NCBI GenBank assembly: GCA_045577675.1
Contig: JAZNIV010000103.1
Span: 1 to 7,878, forward strand
Direction of reading: 5' to 3'
Source of the DNA: UBA1738 sp045577675
GTDB taxonomy: Bacteria; Bacillota; Clostridia; UBA1381
Length of the DNA stretch: 7,878 nt
Position 1 is the first letter of the stretch. The number at the start of each line of letters is the position of its first letter. A model generated the notes under the pieces. The model made no database searches, had not been told where the DNA came from, and saw only the letters and a list, made by a program, of their open reading frames with translations. The position numbers were made by a program, and so were the translations under genes. Positions 6,274-7,878 of this stretch are shown here, piece by piece.

Positions 6274-7878
6274 TCAATCCTTCGCTTTCTTAGTTAATTC
6301 ATAAAGTTTATTAAGTGCCTCAATCGGTGTGTAGGTGGTTACGTCCATATTTTTCAGTTCCTCAAAAATTTCTCCTGCAATATTGTCCTCAAAACCGATT
6401 TGCATGGAAGCTTCGGGCTGTTTTTTTGCCTTGTAAGCACTTTCGATATCGTCATTTTCTATTCTTTTTAAAATATCCTTTGCCCGGTTTATAACGGTTT
6501 TCGGGACACCGGCAAGTGCGGCAACCTCAATTCCATAGCTGTCATCTGCACCGCCGCGTATGATTTTTCTCAGGAAGGTTATGTCGTCACCGTGTTTTTT
6601 AACAGCAATTGAGTAGTTTTTAACCCCGTCAAGGCTGTTTTCAAGCTCGGTCATTTCGTGATAATGTGTCGCAAAGAGCGTTTTTGCACCGATTTTGGAC
6701 TGCATATGCTCGGCAACCGCCCATGCAATTGAAAGACCGTCAAAGGTGGAGGTACCCCTTCCGATTTCGTCTAAAATAACAAGGGATTTTGAGGTTGCGT
6801 TTTTGAGAATGTTTGCAACCTCGACCATTTCAAGCATAAAGGTACTCTGTCCCTGTGCAATATCGTCAGATGCACCCACGCGTGTAAAAATCCTGTCAAC
6901 TACGCCGATTTTTGCGTAGCTTGCAGGCACAAAGCTTCCCACCTGTGCCATAAGCGTAATAAGTGCAACCTGACGCATATATGTTGATTTACCTGCCATA
7001 TTAGGTCCGGTTATAATAAGCTCGCGGTTATCAGAGGTGTCAAGAGTTGTATCATTTGGGACAAAGATAGTACTTTTTAGTGTTTTCTCAACAACGGGGT
7101 GTCTGCCGTCCTTTATGATAAGCTCTCCGCCCTCGGTAACCTCCGGCATAACGTAGCCGGACTTAAATGCAACCTGTGCAAAGGAGCAGAGAACATCGGT
7201 TGTTGCAATTATTTCACAAACCTTTTTCAGACGGTCAATTTCCCGGGATACTGCTTTTCTGATTTCCTCAAACAGCTGTGACTCAAGGGCAAGAAAACGC
7301 TCGGATGCACTTAGAACGCTGTTTTCCATCTCTTTAAGCTGAGGAGTAATGTATCGCTCGGCATTTACAAGGGTCTGCTTGCGTATGTAGTAGTCGGGAA
7401 CCATATCAATATTAGACTTTGTTACCTCAATATAGTAGCCGAAAACCTTATTATAACTGATTTTCAGGTTTTTTATGCCGGTTTTTTCCTTTTCCTCTGC
7501 TTCTGCAGCTAAAATCCACTCTCTGCCGTCGGTTGCAAGACGTCTGAGTTCATCAAGCTCTTCGCTGTATCCGCCTTTAATTACGCCGCCGTCCTTTAAG
7601 GAAATCGGTGCATCATCGTTAATGCTACTGTCAAGAAGCTCTGCAATATCCTGCATTATATCAAAGTTTTTGTTCATTTCCGAAAGAATAGGCGACGAGG
7701 TTCCGGATAAAAGATAATTAAGCTCCGGCAGCTTCAGAAGTGAATTTTTAAGGGCTACCATATCTCTTGGGGTGGCTGTGCCTAATGAAATCCTGCTGAC
7801 AATCCGCGAAATATCGTAAATTCCGGATAGTAGCTCTGATAAATCGTCGCAAAGCATTACATTTTTCACAAGCTCATC
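6274..7878 (-). CDS. mutS: DNA mismatch repair protein MutS, C-terminal part (5' end outside window)
   Basis: The frame is open to the right edge, so the GTG at 7869-7867 is internal. There are 534 visible residues; compared with usual MutS lengths near 850-880, roughly the first 320-350 are missing, including the mismatch-reading domain. Counting from the first visible residue, the lever/core region opens with a DISRIVSRISLG segment (about 22-33) and the clamp region holds YNKVFGYYIEVTKSN (142-156). The ABC-type ATPase has Walker A GPNMAGKS (291-298), DDIAQGQSTFMLEM (338-351), Walker B LVILDEIGRGTSTFDG (366-381) and THYHE (404-408). The C-terminal EALNKLYELTKKAK is the usual terminal helical (dimerisation/HTH) segment. 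The beta-clamp motif expected in the preceding linker is weak: MQIGFE rather than QLxLF. It is the first visible gene of the mutS-mutL-miaA operon; its promoter is off the window. Confidence 0.97.
   Translation of the reverse strand, partial: DELVKNVMLCDDLSELLSGIYDISRIVSRISLGTATPRDMVALKNSLLKLPELNYLLSGTSSPILSEMNKNFDIMQDIAELLDSSINDDAPISLKDGGVIKGGYSEELDELRRLATDGREWILAAEAEEKEKTGIKNLKISYNKVFGYYIEVTKSNIDMVPDYYIRKQTLVNAERYITPQLKEMENSVLSASERFLALESQLFEEIRKAVSREIDRLKKVCEIIATTDVLCSFAQVAFKSGYVMPEVTEGGELIIKDGRHPVVEKTLKSTIFVPNDTTLDTSDNRELIITGPNMAGKSTYMRQVALITLMAQVGSFVPASYAKIGVVDRIFTRVGASDDIAQGQSTFMLEMVEVANILKNATSKSLVILDEIGRGTSTFDGLSIAWAVAEHMQSKIGAKTLFATHYHEMTELENSLDGVKNYSIAVKKHGDDITFLRKIIRGGADDSYGIEVAALAGVPKTVINRAKDILKRIENDDIESAYKAKKQPEASMQIGFEDNIAGEIFEELKNMDVTTYTPIEALNKLYELTKKAKD
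6278..6282 (-). promoter_or_regulatory. mutL ribosome binding site within the mutS 3' end
   Basis: AAGGA on the minus strand lies 5 nt before the mutL ATG and inside the final codons of mutS. It supports the ATG at 6272-6270 as the start and coupled translation with mutS, whose stop is 1 nt away. Confidence 0.7.

Noticed and set aside
5829..6293. 154-residue plus-strand frame opposite the mutL 5' end
   Set aside because: Antisense to the highly conserved ATPase motifs; no independent coding evidence.
7867..7869. GTG as the start of mutS
   Set aside because: The frame continues to the window edge and the sequence there is mid-protein MutS (start of the lever/core region), so the codon is an internal Val.

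Overview
The window looks like a low-to-moderate GC chromosome of an anaerobic Bacillota, most likely class Clostridia. Three things suggest this: a strong GAGGAGG-type ribosome binding site, a large acidic protein of the S-layer (SLH-associated) type, and a mutS-mutL-miaA operon whose MutL carries the DQHA(X)2E(X)4E endonuclease motif typical of bacteria without MutH. Genus or species cannot be named from this sequence.

Layout. Positions 2-2305 (+) hold the C-terminal 767 residues of a very large surface-type protein; its N-terminus lies off the left edge. It ends at a strong UUCG-loop intrinsic terminator (2343-2374). Next is a single-gene unit on the same strand, 2460-3257, with its own candidate extended -10 promoter and an excellent RBS. 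It encodes a 265-residue protein that resembles phage tail or baseplate accessory proteins but has no phage neighbours in view. A bidirectional terminator (3292-3318) separates it from a converging operon on the minus strand. That operon, in transcription order, is mutS (3' two thirds; 7878 down to 6274), mutL (6272-4236) and miaA (4239-3307). The three are packed as tightly as possible: 1 nt between mutS and mutL, and a 4-nt ATGA overlap between mutL and miaA. The miaA stop codon lies inside the terminator hairpin.

How the genes work together. MutS recognises mismatches and passes the signal to MutL, which here should itself nick the strand. MiaA modifies A37 of tRNAs reading UNN codons and is a frequent operon partner of mutL without being part of repair. 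The two plus-strand genes have no visible functional link to the repair operon.

Most of the window is ordinary core genome plus a surface-protein gene. The least explained element is the solitary tail-like gene at 2460-3257. I do not see convincing evidence of a new multi-gene system. No tRNA, rRNA, CRISPR array, insertion sequence or riboswitch was recognised, and no gene-free stretch exceeds about 155 bases.
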